From positions 62,001-126,000 of the forward strand of contig CACNFS010000001.1 of the NCBI GenBank assembly GCA_902619835.1: a DNA stretch of 64,000 nt, given 5' to 3'. How positions within the stretch are numbered: position 1 is the stretch's first letter; the number at the start of each line of letters is the position of its first letter. Source of the DNA: an uncultured Pelagibacteraceae bacterium (GTDB taxonomy: Bacteria; Pseudomonadota; Alphaproteobacteria; Pelagibacterales; Pelagibacteraceae). This document shows positions 28,439 to 38,153 of the stretch, piece by piece. A program made the translations under genes and the position numbers. The notes below the pieces were generated by a model. The model searched no databases, had not been told where the DNA came from, and saw only the letters and a list, made by a program, of their open reading frames with translations.

Positions 28439-29281
28439 ATGTCTCAAATTGAAGTAAAAAAAATTATTAAAGCACTTAACGCTTCAGATGGAGCAGGCGT
28501 TAAATTAAAAAGAAGTATCGGAACTCCGGAAGCAGATTATATTGATCCATTCTTAATGCTTGATGAATTTGGTTCTGAAAATAAAGATGATTATGTCGCT
28601 GGTTTTCCTCCTCATCCTCACAGAGGAATAGAAACAGTAACTTACATGTTAAATGGTGAATTTGAGCATCAAGATAGTACGGGGGCTAAAGGGATAATGG
28701 CCTCAGGTGATGTTCAATGGATGAAAACTGGAAGAGGAATTATTCACTCTGAAATGCCTGCAATGAAAGAGGGTAAATTATTAGGCTTTCAGCTTTGGAT
28801 AAATATGCCAGCCAAGTTTAAAAAGAATAAGCCAGAATACCTTTATATAAAGGGAAATGAACTCGGAGAGCACAAAGATAGTGAGAAAATTGTAAAAGTA
28901 ATCGCAGGTAAATACGAAAAAGCCGAAGGCCCTGAGCAAAACCACAATGTTGAGCCCATTTATTTTCATATAATTCTTAACGAGGAAAAAGAATTTAACT
29001 GTGCTGTTCCTGATGGACATAATGCTTTTATATATTTACTGAGTGGAGAATTAAAAATTGGACAGAGAGACCATAACAGAACTTCAAACTCAAACTTAAT
29101 TTTGTTAGAACGAGGTACTAAGCTCAAAGTTATGGCGAGCAAAAAATCTGAGTTCCTATTCATAGCTGGTAAGCCAATTGGTGAACCAATTGCTAGAGGC
29201 GGGCCTTTTGTGATGAACACAAAAGCTGAAATACTTGAAGCTATTCAAGATTATAATAATGGAACATTTGCTAAATACTAA
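28439..29281 (+). CDS. pirin-family bicupin
   Basis: Two cupin domains in 280 residues. The N-terminal one has the metal histidines in GFPPHPHRGIETVTYML and EFEHQDSTG, and the MASGDVQWMKTGRGIIHSE motif that defines pirins. Bacterial pirins are iron-binding, some with quercetinase activity; function here is unknown. It sits in a run of small redox genes (CDGSH, dehalogenase, quinone oxidoreductase). Confidence 0.9.
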   Translation: MSQIEVKKIIKALNASDGAGVKLKRSIGTPEADYIDPFLMLDEFGSENKDDYVAGFPPHPHRGIETVTYMLNGEFEHQDSTGAKGIMASGDVQWMKTGRGIIHSEMPAMKEGKLLGFQLWINMPAKFKKNKPEYLYIKGNELGEHKDSEKIVKVIAGKYEKAEGPEQNHNVEPIYFHIILNEEKEFNCAVPDGHNAFIYLLSGELKIGQRDHNRTSNSNLILLERGTKLKVMASKKSEFLFIAGKPIGEPIARGGPFVMNTKAEILEAIQDYNNGTFAKY

Positions 29282-29307
29282 AAGTTTAAGTACGTTTCCT
29301 TAAAAAA

Positions 29308-30282
29308 ATGCCAAAATCTATAATTATTAATAATAATGGGGGACCTGAAGTATTAAAGCTTCAAGATATAAATATTGGACCTCCTGGACCAGATGAAATT
29401 AAAGTAACTAATCATGCAATTGGATTAAATTATATTGATACTTATCATAGATCAGGTTTATATCCTGTCAAATTGCCAAGTGGGATTGGTTTAGAAGCTG
29501 CTGGAAAAATAGATGAAGTTGGATCAAATGTAAAAGAGTTTAATAAAGGTGATAACATCGCTTATGCATCCGTACCTCTTGGAGCTTATGCACAACAAAG
29601 AAATATTCCTGCTAAAATTGCTGTGAAAATTCCTGATGGAATTTCTTTTGAACTAGCTGCAACTTTAATGACAAAAGGTTTAACTACAAATTATCTTCTT
29701 ACAAAAACTTATAAGCTTAAAGCTGGAGAAACAGTTTTATTTCACGCGGCAGCTGGTGGTGTAGGTCAAATTTTTGCACAATGGGCTAATAGCATTGGAG
29801 CGAAAGTGATTGGAACAGTTGGATCTGACGAGAAGATAAAAATTGCTGAGGAAAATGGTTATTCGCATGTAATTAATTACACAAAAGATGATTTCTCAAA
29901 AGAAGTTTTGAAAATTACTAATAATGAAGGAGTGCCTGCGGTCTTCGATGGCGTAGGAAAAAAAACATTTATTAGGTCATTAGCATGTTTAAAGATAAGG
30001 GGTATGATGATTAGTTTTGGTAATGCGTCAGGGCCCTTGGATCCTGTTAACGTTCCTAAAGATATTCAGCCAAAAGGTTTGTACCTTACAAGACCTTCGA
30101 TTGGACAATATTTTTCAACTCGTAAAGAACTTCAAATCGGAGCTGATCAAATATTTGAAAAAATAAAATTTGGGAAAATTAAAGTTAAAATTTTTAAAAA
30201 ATATAAGCTAGCTGACGCTGAGCAAGCTCATGCAGATCTAGAGTCGAGAAAATTGAATGGACCAGTAATTCTTATTCCTTGA
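29308..30282 (+). CDS. NADPH:quinone oxidoreductase, zeta-crystallin type
   Basis: Medium-chain dehydrogenase/reductase without zinc ligands, 324 residues. GroES-like N-domain with HAIGLNYIDTYHRSGLYP and GLEAAGKIDEVGSNV; NADPH-binding fold with HAAAGGVGQIFAQWA (AxxGVG) and a VFDGVGKKTF stretch. Likely one-electron or two-electron quinone reduction. The end overlaps the DUF1289 gene by 4 bp. Confidence 0.9.
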   Translation: MPKSIIINNNGGPEVLKLQDINIGPPGPDEIKVTNHAIGLNYIDTYHRSGLYPVKLPSGIGLEAAGKIDEVGSNVKEFNKGDNIAYASVPLGAYAQQRNIPAKIAVKIPDGISFELAATLMTKGLTTNYLLTKTYKLKAGETVLFHAAAGGVGQIFAQWANSIGAKVIGTVGSDEKIKIAEENGYSHVINYTKDDFSKEVLKITNNEGVPAVFDGVGKKTFIRSLACLKIRGMMISFGNASGPLDPVNVPKDIQPKGLYLTRPSIGQYFSTRKELQIGADQIFEKIKFGKIKVKIFKKYKLADAEQAHADLESRKLNGPVILIP

Positions 30283-30545
30283 TGAGTAATAAAATAGTTT
30301 CACCTTGCATAAGTATTTGTAAAACTGACCCTATTACAGGTTTTTGTTATGGATGTGCAAGAACTGAGGATGAAAAAAAATTATGGAAAGATGAAAATAC
30401 ACCTGATAACTGGAAAAAAAAAAATTTAGAGACTATCCTTGAAAGGATGAAAGGCTGGCAAGCTGAGACTTTCAAAGAGTCTTATGAAAATAAGATTAAA
30501 GAAGGAGTCTCGATTTATAAAAAACACTTGTTGAAAAAAAATTAA
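30279..30545 (+). CDS. DUF1289-family small protein
   Basis: 88 residues; the N-terminal half has the DUF1289 cysteine pattern SPCISICKTDPITGFCYGCART, four cysteines that suggest a metal or Fe-S site. The rest is charged and helical. Often found beside oxidoreductases in proteobacteria, as here. Function unknown. A second ATG at 30282 is also possible as start. Confidence 0.85.
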   Translation: MMSNKIVSPCISICKTDPITGFCYGCARTEDEKKLWKDENTPDNWKKKNLETILERMKGWQAETFKESYENKIKEGVSIYKKHLLKKN

Positions 30546-30956
30546 TTACAAATCTTTTTTCATAGAATCCATATCGCTTAAATGAAATTTAAGTGCTTCA
30601 TTAGATAGTCTGATTTCTTGTAAAAACAGAAAGATAGAAAGAATCATACAAATACAGCAGGAAGCAAAACTTAATCTGGCATAGAAAACCAAATCTAAGT
30701 AAAGTAGTAAAACTGTGAGCATATTGAATAAAAATCCAAATGCCGAAAACCCCATCACAAACTTTAAATAATTTGTTCGTTTATTAAGAACATGAAGTTG
30801 ATTTTCCAACTCTGGTGGAGCTTTTTTTTCAAAAGTATATTGATCATGAATTCGTCTTATTAGAGCGCTTAGTGTATGAAATCGATTACTATACATTGTC
30901 ATCATCAAGGGAATGGCAGGAAACATTAAAGCAGCAACTGTGTAATCTATGTCCAT
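30546..30956 (-). CDS. DUF2721-like membrane protein
   Basis: 136 residues. N-terminal hydrophobic segment AALMFPAIPLMMTMYSNRFHTLSAL, a loop with IRRIHDQY, then two membrane helices (FSAFGFLFNMLTVLLLYL and LSFASCCICMILSIFLFL) and a charged tail. The layout matches DUF2721 proteins, which have no known function. Convergent with the DUF1289 gene with no space between stops and divergent from ubiA. Confidence 0.75.
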   Translation of the reverse strand: MDIDYTVAALMFPAIPLMMTMYSNRFHTLSALIRRIHDQYTFEKKAPPELENQLHVLNKRTNYLKFVMGFSAFGFLFNMLTVLLLYLDLVFYARLSFASCCICMILSIFLFLQEIRLSNEALKFHLSDMDSMKKDL

Positions 30957-31006
30957 ATCGAATCAAATTGATTATGAAGATAGTGTTTGATATTTACAAG
31001 TAATAT

Positions 31007-31867
31007 TTGATGAAGCATTTTAAAATTTTCATAGAACTAACAAGATTAAATAAACCTATAGGTTTTATGCTTTTATTTTGGCCATGTTCATGGGGGCTCG
31101 CTTATAGTTATAGTTTTGATCAGAAGACAGATTTATTTGTTTTATATTTAATACTATTTTTTTTTGGAGCGGTATTAATGAGAAGTGCTGGCTGTATATT
31201 TAATGATATTATTGATAAAGATTTTGATAAACAAGTTAAGAGAACAAAAAAAAGACCTTTGGCTTCAAATAAAATTTCAGTAAGACAAGCTTTCATGTAC
31301 GTCGTTATTTTATGTTTATTAGCTTTCTTAATATTAATACAATTCAATTCTAAGACTATAATTTTAGGTTTAGGATCTATGCTTCTTGCTTTCTCTTATC
31401 CATTTATGAAAAGATTTACTTATTGGCCTCAGCTATTTTTAGGTCTTACGTTCAACTGGGGATTAATAATGGCATGGACAGCAATGAATAATCAGATTTC
31501 ATTTGAAATTTTGCTGTTTTACGTCTCGGCCATATTTTGGACATTGGGATATGACACGATTTATGGAACTCAAGATATGTCAGACGATGAAATAATTGGA
31601 CTGAAGTCAACTTCAATTAAATTTAAGAACCATATAAAACTATTTATCTTCATAAGTTATTTATTAAGTTCACTTTTTTTAATTTTTTTATTCAGAAATT
31701 TTTTTTCTATTAATTTATTTACTATCTTTTTTTTTCTATTTGTTTTTACACTTTTATATCAGGTAATTAAATTTAACAAAAAAAAATCAAAACTTTGCTT
31801 GCGATTATTTAAGATAAATAATTATTCAGGATTGTTATTATTTTTAGGAATTTTTTTAATTAGTTAG
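31007..31867 (+). CDS. ubiA: 4-hydroxybenzoate polyprenyltransferase
   Basis: Attaches the polyprenyl tail to 4-hydroxybenzoate in ubiquinone synthesis. First Asp motif NDIIDKDFDKQVKRTKKRPL and second motif YDTIYGTQDMSDDE, both diagnostic; LNKPIGFMLLFWPCSWGL near the N-terminus is typical of the bacterial enzyme. Eight to nine membrane helices, 286 residues. Followed at once by the MsbA-like gene. Confidence 0.94.
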   Translation: MMKHFKIFIELTRLNKPIGFMLLFWPCSWGLAYSYSFDQKTDLFVLYLILFFFGAVLMRSAGCIFNDIIDKDFDKQVKRTKKRPLASNKISVRQAFMYVVILCLLAFLILIQFNSKTIILGLGSMLLAFSYPFMKRFTYWPQLFLGLTFNWGLIMAWTAMNNQISFEILLFYVSAIFWTLGYDTIYGTQDMSDDEIIGLKSTSIKFKNHIKLFIFISYLLSSLFLIFLFRNFFSINLFTIFFFLFVFTLLYQVIKFNKKKSKLCLRLFKINNYSGLLLFLGIFLIS

Positions 31868-31868
31868 A

Positions 31869-33620
31869 ATGGAATTTAAAGAACTTAAAATTTTATTAAA
31901 AAAACTTTTTAATCAATATGTTAAAAAACATATTAAGAGAATATTAATTGCATTAATTCTATCAATTATAGTTGCTGCTAGCACATCGGGAATAGCATGG
32001 CTACTGGACCCAGCTGTAAAAAAAATATTTATTGAGCAAAACAAAATATTTGCTTGGTCTATTCCGTTATTAATTGTTATTGCGTTTTCAAGTAAAGGTC
32101 TATCACTTTATTTTGCTAGGGTAAATATTATAAGAGTTGGTGAGGAGGTTGCTGGTGAATTACAAAAAAAAGTAGCTACGAATATTTTGCTTTCTGATAT
32201 TCAAACTTTAGATAACCGACACTCCGGAAAATATATATCTAATGTAATGTATGATACTCATCATGTCCAAAACTTAGTAAGCACTGGTGTACTAAATTTA
32301 ATGAAAGACACCTTTTCGGTTTTAGCTTTAGTCTCTCTTATGTTTTACCAAAACTGGAAGTTAGCACTGTTTGCAATTTTAATGATTCCTTTTGCTGGTG
32401 GACTTGCAAAATCACTTGGTAAAAGAATAGGTAAAGCTACATCTAAAGCAGGTGAGTCCTCAGGAGTATTAGCATCTTTTCTCACAGAGATATTTAAAGG
32501 TTCAAAAATGATAAGAATTTACCAAAAAGAAAGTCAAGAAGATATTAAAGCAAAATCAGTAATTGACGATTTGGTGGAAAAAAATATTAAAATCGGCACA
32601 GTAATGATAAGAGCTACACCAATCATGGAAACCTTAACAGGTTTTATGATCGCAGGATTTATAATTTTTTCTGGAAAATTAATAGCTTCAGGAGAGCTAG
32701 GTGTAAATAATTTTTTCTCTTTTCTAGCTGCTATGATGCTAGCCTATCAACCTATAAGGTCGCTAGCTACAATTAATATGGTTGCTTACCAGGGAGCTAC
32801 GGCATTTAAAAGAATTAGCAGAATTATAGATAAAAAGATTTTAATTACCGAAAATGAAAAAAGTCCAAAACTTATTATTAAAAATTCTGACATTAAGTTT
32901 GATAAGGTAGATTTTAAATATAACTCTACAAATGAAAAAGCTGTAAAAGATGTAAGTTTTGATATTAAAGGCAATACAATGGCTGCATTTGTTGGGCATA
33001 GTGGAGCTGGAAAAAGCACTATTATAAATTTGTTGCCCAGATTCTACGATCCTCAAAATGGCTCTATTGAAATAGATAATCAAAATATTAGGGACGTATC
33101 ATTAAAATCTTTGAGAAAAAATATTTCAATGGTAAGCCAAGATGTAATCTTATTCGATGACACAATTAAAAATAATATTGCATATGCTAAAGATGGTGCT
33201 TCTCAAGAAGAAATTGAGAAAGCTTGTGGTTTCGCTGCTGCTGATGAATTTATACAAAAATTACCAAAAGGTTATGAAACTATAATCGGAGAGAATGGTG
33301 TAAGATTATCAGGTGGACAAAAGCAAAGAATTTCAATAGCCAGAGCAATCCTTAAAGAAGCGCCAATAATATTACTTGATGAGGCTACATCATCGCTTGA
33401 TGCAGAGTCGGAGGAAATTGTTCAAAATGCAATTTTAAATTTAACAAAAAATAAAACTACTCTTGTGATCGCACATAGACTTTCCACTATACATAATGCA
33501 AATAAAATTTTCGTTTTAAAAAATGGTCAAATTAAAGATTCTGGTAAACATGATTATTTAATAAAAAATTGCGAAGAATATAAATCCCTTTACGAAAAAC
33601 AATTAAAAAAAATTCAATGA
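31869..33620 (+). CDS. msbA: MsbA-like lipid A/lipid ABC exporter
   Basis: Half-transporter with six N-terminal membrane helices and a C-terminal ATPase, 583 residues. Walker A GHSGAGKST, Q-loop in MVSQDVILF, signature LSGGQKQRISIARA, Walker B IILLDEATSSLD and H-loop AHRLST. Substrate is inferred from context: the next three genes are waaA, lpxK and lpxL, so flipping of lipid A core is the likely job. Overlaps waaA by 4 bp. Confidence 0.88.
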   Translation: MEFKELKILLKKLFNQYVKKHIKRILIALILSIIVAASTSGIAWLLDPAVKKIFIEQNKIFAWSIPLLIVIAFSSKGLSLYFARVNIIRVGEEVAGELQKKVATNILLSDIQTLDNRHSGKYISNVMYDTHHVQNLVSTGVLNLMKDTFSVLALVSLMFYQNWKLALFAILMIPFAGGLAKSLGKRIGKATSKAGESSGVLASFLTEIFKGSKMIRIYQKESQEDIKAKSVIDDLVEKNIKIGTVMIRATPIMETLTGFMIAGFIIFSGKLIASGELGVNNFFSFLAAMMLAYQPIRSLATINMVAYQGATAFKRISRIIDKKILITENEKSPKLIIKNSDIKFDKVDFKYNSTNEKAVKDVSFDIKGNTMAAFVGHSGAGKSTIINLLPRFYDPQNGSIEIDNQNIRDVSLKSLRKNISMVSQDVILFDDTIKNNIAYAKDGASQEEIEKACGFAAADEFIQKLPKGYETIIGENGVRLSGGQKQRISIARAILKEAPIILLDEATSSLDAESEEIVQNAILNLTKNKTTLVIAHRLSTIHNANKIFVLKNGQIKDSGKHDYLIKNCEEYKSLYEKQLKKIQ

Positions 33621-34885
33621 TTTTTTTATATAGGATAATTACATTATTATTTTATCCAATTTTTGTAATCATAATATTTTATAGAAAAATAGTAAAAAAA
33701 GAAGACAAAAACCGATTTAAAGAAAAAATTTTTACATCTAGCTTTAATATCAAAAGAAAAGATAACACAAAATTAATTTGGTTCCATGCCTCTAGTATTG
33801 GAGAGTTTAAAAGTGTCCTGCCTCTTATTAGTGAACTTAATAAAATTGAAAAAAATTTGGAATTTCTTATTACTACAGCAACATTAAGCTCTGGAAACTT
33901 AGCAACAGAAGAATTGAAAAAATTTAGTAATGTGTATCATAGATTTTTTCCATTTGATGTTGGATTTTTAATTAATAAATTTTTAACTAAATGGAAACCT
34001 AGTTCAATTTTTTTAGTAGATTCTGAAATTTGGCCAAATTTAATCTCTTATGCAAGTAAGAAAAAAATAAATATATCTTTAATAAATGCAAGAATTACTA
34101 GAAAAAGTTTTTTAAGATGGAAACTATTGCCTGGATTTAATAAATCAGTATTCGGCAAGTTTAATTTTTGTCTGACTTCAAACCTTGAAACATCAAACTT
34201 TTTAGGAGAATTAGGTGCAAAAAATATTTCTTATATCGGTAATTTAAAATTCGTTCATAAAGTAGAAACCGATTATAAAAATGATTTAAATAATGATTTT
34301 TTTAAAAAAAAAAATTTTTGGTTTGCAGCAAGCACTCATGAGGGTGAAGAATCTTTCTGTATAGAGACACACTTAAAGATAAAAAAAAATATAGAAAAAA
34401 TTATTACTATCATAGCTCCAAGACATATTAATAGATCAAATGCGATTAAAAATATTTGTAATGATTTTAAACTCAATACTCAAATATTAAACAAAGATGA
34501 GGTTATACAGGATGATATGGAAATCATCATTATAAATTCCTTTGGAAAACTTTCTAATTTTTTTAGGTACGCTAAAAGTGTTTTTATTGGAAAGTCACTA
34601 ATAAAAAAGTTGCAAAAAGATGCAGGTCAGAGCCCAATAGATGCGGCTAATCTAGGATGTAAAGTATACCATGGACCATATGTTTATAATTTTAGAGAGG
34701 TTTACGAAACTTTAAAGGAAAACAATATTTCACAGGAAATAACTAGTCAGGAAGAACTAGCTAATTATTTGATTAAAGATTTAAGTCATAAAGACAAAGA
34801 AATTAGCAAGTATTCAGAAGTTATGAAAAATCTAAGTAAAAAAATATTAAATGATTATATGACAATATTAAAAAATACAATTTAA
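33617..34885 (+). CDS. waaA: 3-deoxy-D-manno-octulosonic acid (Kdo) transferase
   Basis: GT30-family inner-membrane enzyme adding Kdo to lipid IVA. N-terminal membrane anchor (ITLLFYPIFVIIIFY), ASSIGEFKSVLPLI with the catalytic Glu region, VDSEIWPNLI, INARIT and the donor-site stretch QSPIDAANLGCKVYHGPY. 422 residues, normal. Shares a base with lpxK. kdsB, which makes the CMP-Kdo donor, is at 58 kb. Confidence 0.92.
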   Translation: MIFLYRIITLLFYPIFVIIIFYRKIVKKEDKNRFKEKIFTSSFNIKRKDNTKLIWFHASSIGEFKSVLPLISELNKIEKNLEFLITTATLSSGNLATEELKKFSNVYHRFFPFDVGFLINKFLTKWKPSSIFLVDSEIWPNLISYASKKKINISLINARITRKSFLRWKLLPGFNKSVFGKFNFCLTSNLETSNFLGELGAKNISYIGNLKFVHKVETDYKNDLNNDFFKKKNFWFAASTHEGEESFCIETHLKIKKNIEKIITIIAPRHINRSNAIKNICNDFKLNTQILNKDEVIQDDMEIIIINSFGKLSNFFRYAKSVFIGKSLIKKLQKDAGQSPIDAANLGCKVYHGPYVYNFREVYETLKENNISQEITSQEELANYLIKDLSHKDKEISKYSEVMKNLSKKILNDYMTILKNTI

Positions 34886-35814
34886 TGAAATTAATGAAAC
34901 CTAAATTTTGGGAAAATATAAGTTTCTTCTCAATAATTTTATTGCCTATAACTTTTATTGTAGAAATCGGAATTATTATAAGAAAGAAATTAGTAAAAAA
35001 AAGAAAATTTGATTTACCTATTATCTGTATTGGAAATATTTATATTGGAGGGACTGGTAAAACTCCTCTTGCTGTTTTTTTAGGGAATGAGTTATCAAAA
35101 TATGGGAGAAATCCAGCTATAATTAGAAAATTCTACAAAAGTCACTTAGATGAGCACAAATTAATAAAAGATAAATTTAAGTATTTATATTTAAATAAAT
35201 ATAGACAAAAAGCTATTATTGAAGCGCAAAAAAATAATCACGATAGTATTATTTTAGATGATGGATTTCAGGATTACAGCATTCAAAAAGACTTAAATAT
35301 AATTTGCTTCAATCAAAATCAACTTATCGGAAACGGATTAGTATTTCCCTCGGGTCCGCTTAGAGAAAGATTAATGTCATTAAGAAATTCTGACATTGTT
35401 ATTATAAACGGTAAAAAAGATGAAAGTTTCGAGAAAAAAATAATTTATATAAATAAAAATATAAAAATTTTTTACTCTAGATATAAACCAGTTAACATTG
35501 AAAGCTTTAAAAATAAAAAACTTACAGCTTTGGCTGGTATTGGAAGTCCAAATAATTTTTTTAGTTTATTATCAGAGTACAATTTAAATGTGATTGAAAA
35601 ATTAAGTTTTCCTGACCATTATCAATTTAAAAAAATTGAAATAGAAAAAATCGTTAAAAAAGCTGAAAATAATAATTCTAAGGTAATTATAACTGAAAAA
35701 GATTATTTTAAGATAAAAGATTTTCATTTAAATAATATAGAGTGCTTGAAAGTAGATTTAGCTATTGATAACCAAGACATGTTTATTAAACAAGTTTTAA
35801 AAGTATATGATTAA
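34885..35814 (+). CDS. lpxK: tetraacyldisaccharide 4'-kinase
   Basis: Phosphorylates the lipid A precursor at the 4' position. P-loop GGTGKTPLAVFLG and the LDDGFQDYS motif are diagnostic; GNGLVFPSGPLRE and ITEKDYFK are further family stretches. 309 residues, with an N-terminal membrane-associated helix. Overlaps lpxL by 8 bp. Confidence 0.95.
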   Translation: MKLMKPKFWENISFFSIILLPITFIVEIGIIIRKKLVKKRKFDLPIICIGNIYIGGTGKTPLAVFLGNELSKYGRNPAIIRKFYKSHLDEHKLIKDKFKYLYLNKYRQKAIIEAQKNNHDSIILDDGFQDYSIQKDLNIICFNQNQLIGNGLVFPSGPLRERLMSLRNSDIVIINGKKDESFEKKIIYINKNIKIFYSRYKPVNIESFKNKKLTALAGIGSPNNFFSLLSEYNLNVIEKLSFPDHYQFKKIEIEKIVKKAENNNSKVIITEKDYFKIKDFHLNNIECLKVDLAIDNQDMFIKQVLKVYD

Positions 35815-36661
35815 AGTTATTAATTATTTTGTTCAGTCAATATTGATTTATTTATTTTTTATTTTTGGAAGAATAATGGGATTAAATTTAGCTAGAAATT
35901 TTTTTTCGTATTTATTTGAGAAAATTGGTCCTATTTTTAAATCAAAAAAAATTATTTTAGATAATCTACAAAAAATTAGTAATTTTAAAAAAGTTGATAA
36001 TGATAAAATTATTTCAAGTATGTGGAAAAATTATGGGATGACTTTTATAGAATATATTTTTTTAGATATTTTTGTAAAAAATAGTAATCATATAGAAATT
36101 ATTGGAGAAACTAATTTGAATAAAATTATTGAGATTAATAAACCAGTAATATTTGTTTCTGGCCATTTTGCAAATTATGAATTAATGTCAATGGAAATCA
36201 CAAAAAAAAAAATCAAATTAGCAACTATATATAGGCCATTAAATAATTTTTTTCTAAATCCTTTTATGGAATTCCTAAGGAAAAAATTTGTATGTAAAAA
36301 TCAAATAAGAAAAGGCCTTAATGGTGTAAGGGACTCAATCAAGTTCATTAAAAAAGGTTATAGTGTAGCTTTAATGATAGATCAGAGAGTAAGCGAAGGT
36401 GAGAAAATTGATTTTTTTGGAGATCCCGCTTTTACAACAACTCTTCCAGCTCAACTTGCAATAAAACATAATTTATTTATCGTTCCAGTTTTCATAGAAA
36501 GGATAGATAAAAATAAATTCAAAATTGAATTTAAAGATTTTGTAGATCCATCAAAATATAATAATAAAATACAACTAAGCAAAAAATTAAATCAAATACT
36601 TGAGCAAATGATAATAAATAATCCTAATCAGTGGATCTGGACTCATAATAGATGGAAATAA
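35807..36661 (+). CDS. lpxL: lipid A biosynthesis acyltransferase, LpxL/HtrB family
   Basis: Adds a secondary acyl chain to Kdo-lipid A. N-terminal membrane helix (SILIYLFFIFGRIMGL), catalytic H-x4-E in VSGHFANYELM, RPLNN and the C-terminal HNRWK. 284 residues. Last gene of the ubiA-msbA-waaA-lpxK-lpxL run. Which lauroyl or myristoyl position it serves cannot be told from sequence. Confidence 0.88.
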   Translation: MIKVINYFVQSILIYLFFIFGRIMGLNLARNFFSYLFEKIGPIFKSKKIILDNLQKISNFKKVDNDKIISSMWKNYGMTFIEYIFLDIFVKNSNHIEIIGETNLNKIIEINKPVIFVSGHFANYELMSMEITKKKIKLATIYRPLNNFFLNPFMEFLRKKFVCKNQIRKGLNGVRDSIKFIKKGYSVALMIDQRVSEGEKIDFFGDPAFTTTLPAQLAIKHNLFIVPVFIERIDKNKFKIEFKDFVDPSKYNNKIQLSKKLNQILEQMIINNPNQWIWTHNRWK

Positions 36662-36664
36662 ATT

Positions 36665-36859
36665 TTATTTTTCCAGACTTTGGTAGCGCTCATCAGCTTC
36701 CTTTGCCGAATAATAAGCCTCTTGAAGTTCTACATTCCAATAACTTAAATCTTTAAGCTTAATTTCTTTTCCTGATATAGCGCAGAGAACAAAATCTCCA
36801 TCCTCTATAATGTCAAAAGAATTGTGTTTAAAAATAAGTTTCGCTTTTTTTTTATCCAT
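36665..36859 (-). CDS. DUF2093-family small protein
   Basis: 64 residues from the ATG at 36859; an in-frame ATG at 36889 would overlap the purD start and its extra residues do not match the family. Core: KLIFKHNSFDIIEDGDFVLCAISGK split around a single Cys, then IKLKDLSYWNVELQEAYYSA. This fits the alphaproteobacterial DUF2093 proteins of unknown function. It is convergent with lpxL (3 bp gap) and divergent from purD. Confidence 0.75.
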   Translation of the reverse strand: MDKKKAKLIFKHNSFDIIEDGDFVLCAISGKEIKLKDLSYWNVELQEAYYSAKEADERYQSLEK

Positions 36860-36887
36860 CAATAAATTATACAATAATTTAGTTAAC

Positions 36888-38153
36888 ATGAATATTGGAT
36901 TAATAGGAAGCGGAGGCAGAGAGCATGCAATATGCCAAAAGATTTATGAATCAAAGCTTTCTAAAAAAATATTTTGTTTTCCAGGAAATGCTGGTACCGC
37001 ACAAATAGGTAAAAATATACCAGTTGATATTTTAGATTTTAAAAAAATTTTAAAATATATAAAAGCTTATAAAATTGATCTTGTAATTGTAGGTCCAGAA
37101 GAACCATTAGTTAAAGGTTTAGCAGATTATTTAAGAAAATATAAAATCAAAGTTTTTGGTCCCAGTAAATTTGCCTCAAAATTAGAGGGATCAAAAGCAT
37201 TTATGAAAAAATTATGTAAAACTAATAACATTCCTACTGCTCAATTTAAAATTTGTACGAACAAAACACACATAAGTAAATTTCTCAAAAAAAGTGAGAT
37301 GCCAATTGTAGTAAAAGCAGACGGTCTTGCTGCTGGCAAAGGAGTTGCAATATGTAAAACAAAAAAACAAGTTTTTAAAATATCAAATGAAATATTTAAT
37401 GGAAAATTTAAATCTTCAAAAAAAATTGTTTTGGAAGAGTTTTTAAAAGGAGAAGAAGCAAGCTATTTTATAATAGTTGATAAAAAAAATTTTAAATTTT
37501 TTGGAACCGCACAGGATCATAAAAAAGTTGGAGAAAATGATACAGGACCAAACACTGGTGGAATGGGTGCGTATTCACCAGCTAAAATAATTGATAAAAC
37601 AATTGAAAGAAAAATAATTAATAAAATCATTAAACCGACACTAAATGCCTTAAAAAAGAAAAAAAAATATTATTCGGGTTTTCTTTATGTTGGTTTAATG
37701 ATTAAAAAAGGAGAACCGTTTTTAATTGAATACAATATAAGAATGGGAGATCCAGAGTGCCAGGTTATTTTGCCAAGGTTAAAATCAGATTTTCTTAAAA
37801 TTATAGTAAATGCAGTTAATAATAATTTAAATCAAAGTGTTATAAATTGGAAGAAAGAAAAAAGTATGACTATAGTTTTGTGTTCAAAAGGATATCCGGG
37901 TAATTATAAAAAATATCGATTAATTAAAAATATTCAAAAACTTAAAAAAACAAAAAATCAAATTATATTTCATGCAGGAACGAAAAATTTAAATGGAAAT
38001 ATATTTTCAAATGGAGGAAGGGTATTAAATTTTACTAGTTTAGGGTTAAATTTTTCAAATATTCGAGATCAAATTATCAAACAAATTAAAATATTAAATT
38101 GGAAAGATGGTTTTTTTAGAAGCGATATAGGTTGGAGAGTCATTAAAAAATAA
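36888..38153 (+). CDS. purD: phosphoribosylamine-glycine ligase
   Basis: Second step of purine synthesis, ATP-grasp fold. I start at ATG 36888 because the protein begins with the family's MNIGLIGSGGREHAI; an upstream in-frame ATG at 36810 adds unrelated residues. Other signatures: FPGNAGTAQIG, GPEEPLVKGLAD, VVKADGLAAGKGV, TAQDHKKVGENDTGPNTG and IRMGDPECQV. 421 residues. Followed directly by rsmD. Confidence 0.96.
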   Translation: MNIGLIGSGGREHAICQKIYESKLSKKIFCFPGNAGTAQIGKNIPVDILDFKKILKYIKAYKIDLVIVGPEEPLVKGLADYLRKYKIKVFGPSKFASKLEGSKAFMKKLCKTNNIPTAQFKICTNKTHISKFLKKSEMPIVVKADGLAAGKGVAICKTKKQVFKISNEIFNGKFKSSKKIVLEEFLKGEEASYFIIVDKKNFKFFGTAQDHKKVGENDTGPNTGGMGAYSPAKIIDKTIERKIINKIIKPTLNALKKKKKYYSGFLYVGLMIKKGEPFLIEYNIRMGDPECQVILPRLKSDFLKIIVNAVNNNLNQSVINWKKEKSMTIVLCSKGYPGNYKKYRLIKNIQKLKKTKNQIIFHAGTKNLNGNIFSNGGRVLNFTSLGLNFSNIRDQIIKQIKILNWKDGFFRSDIGWRVIKK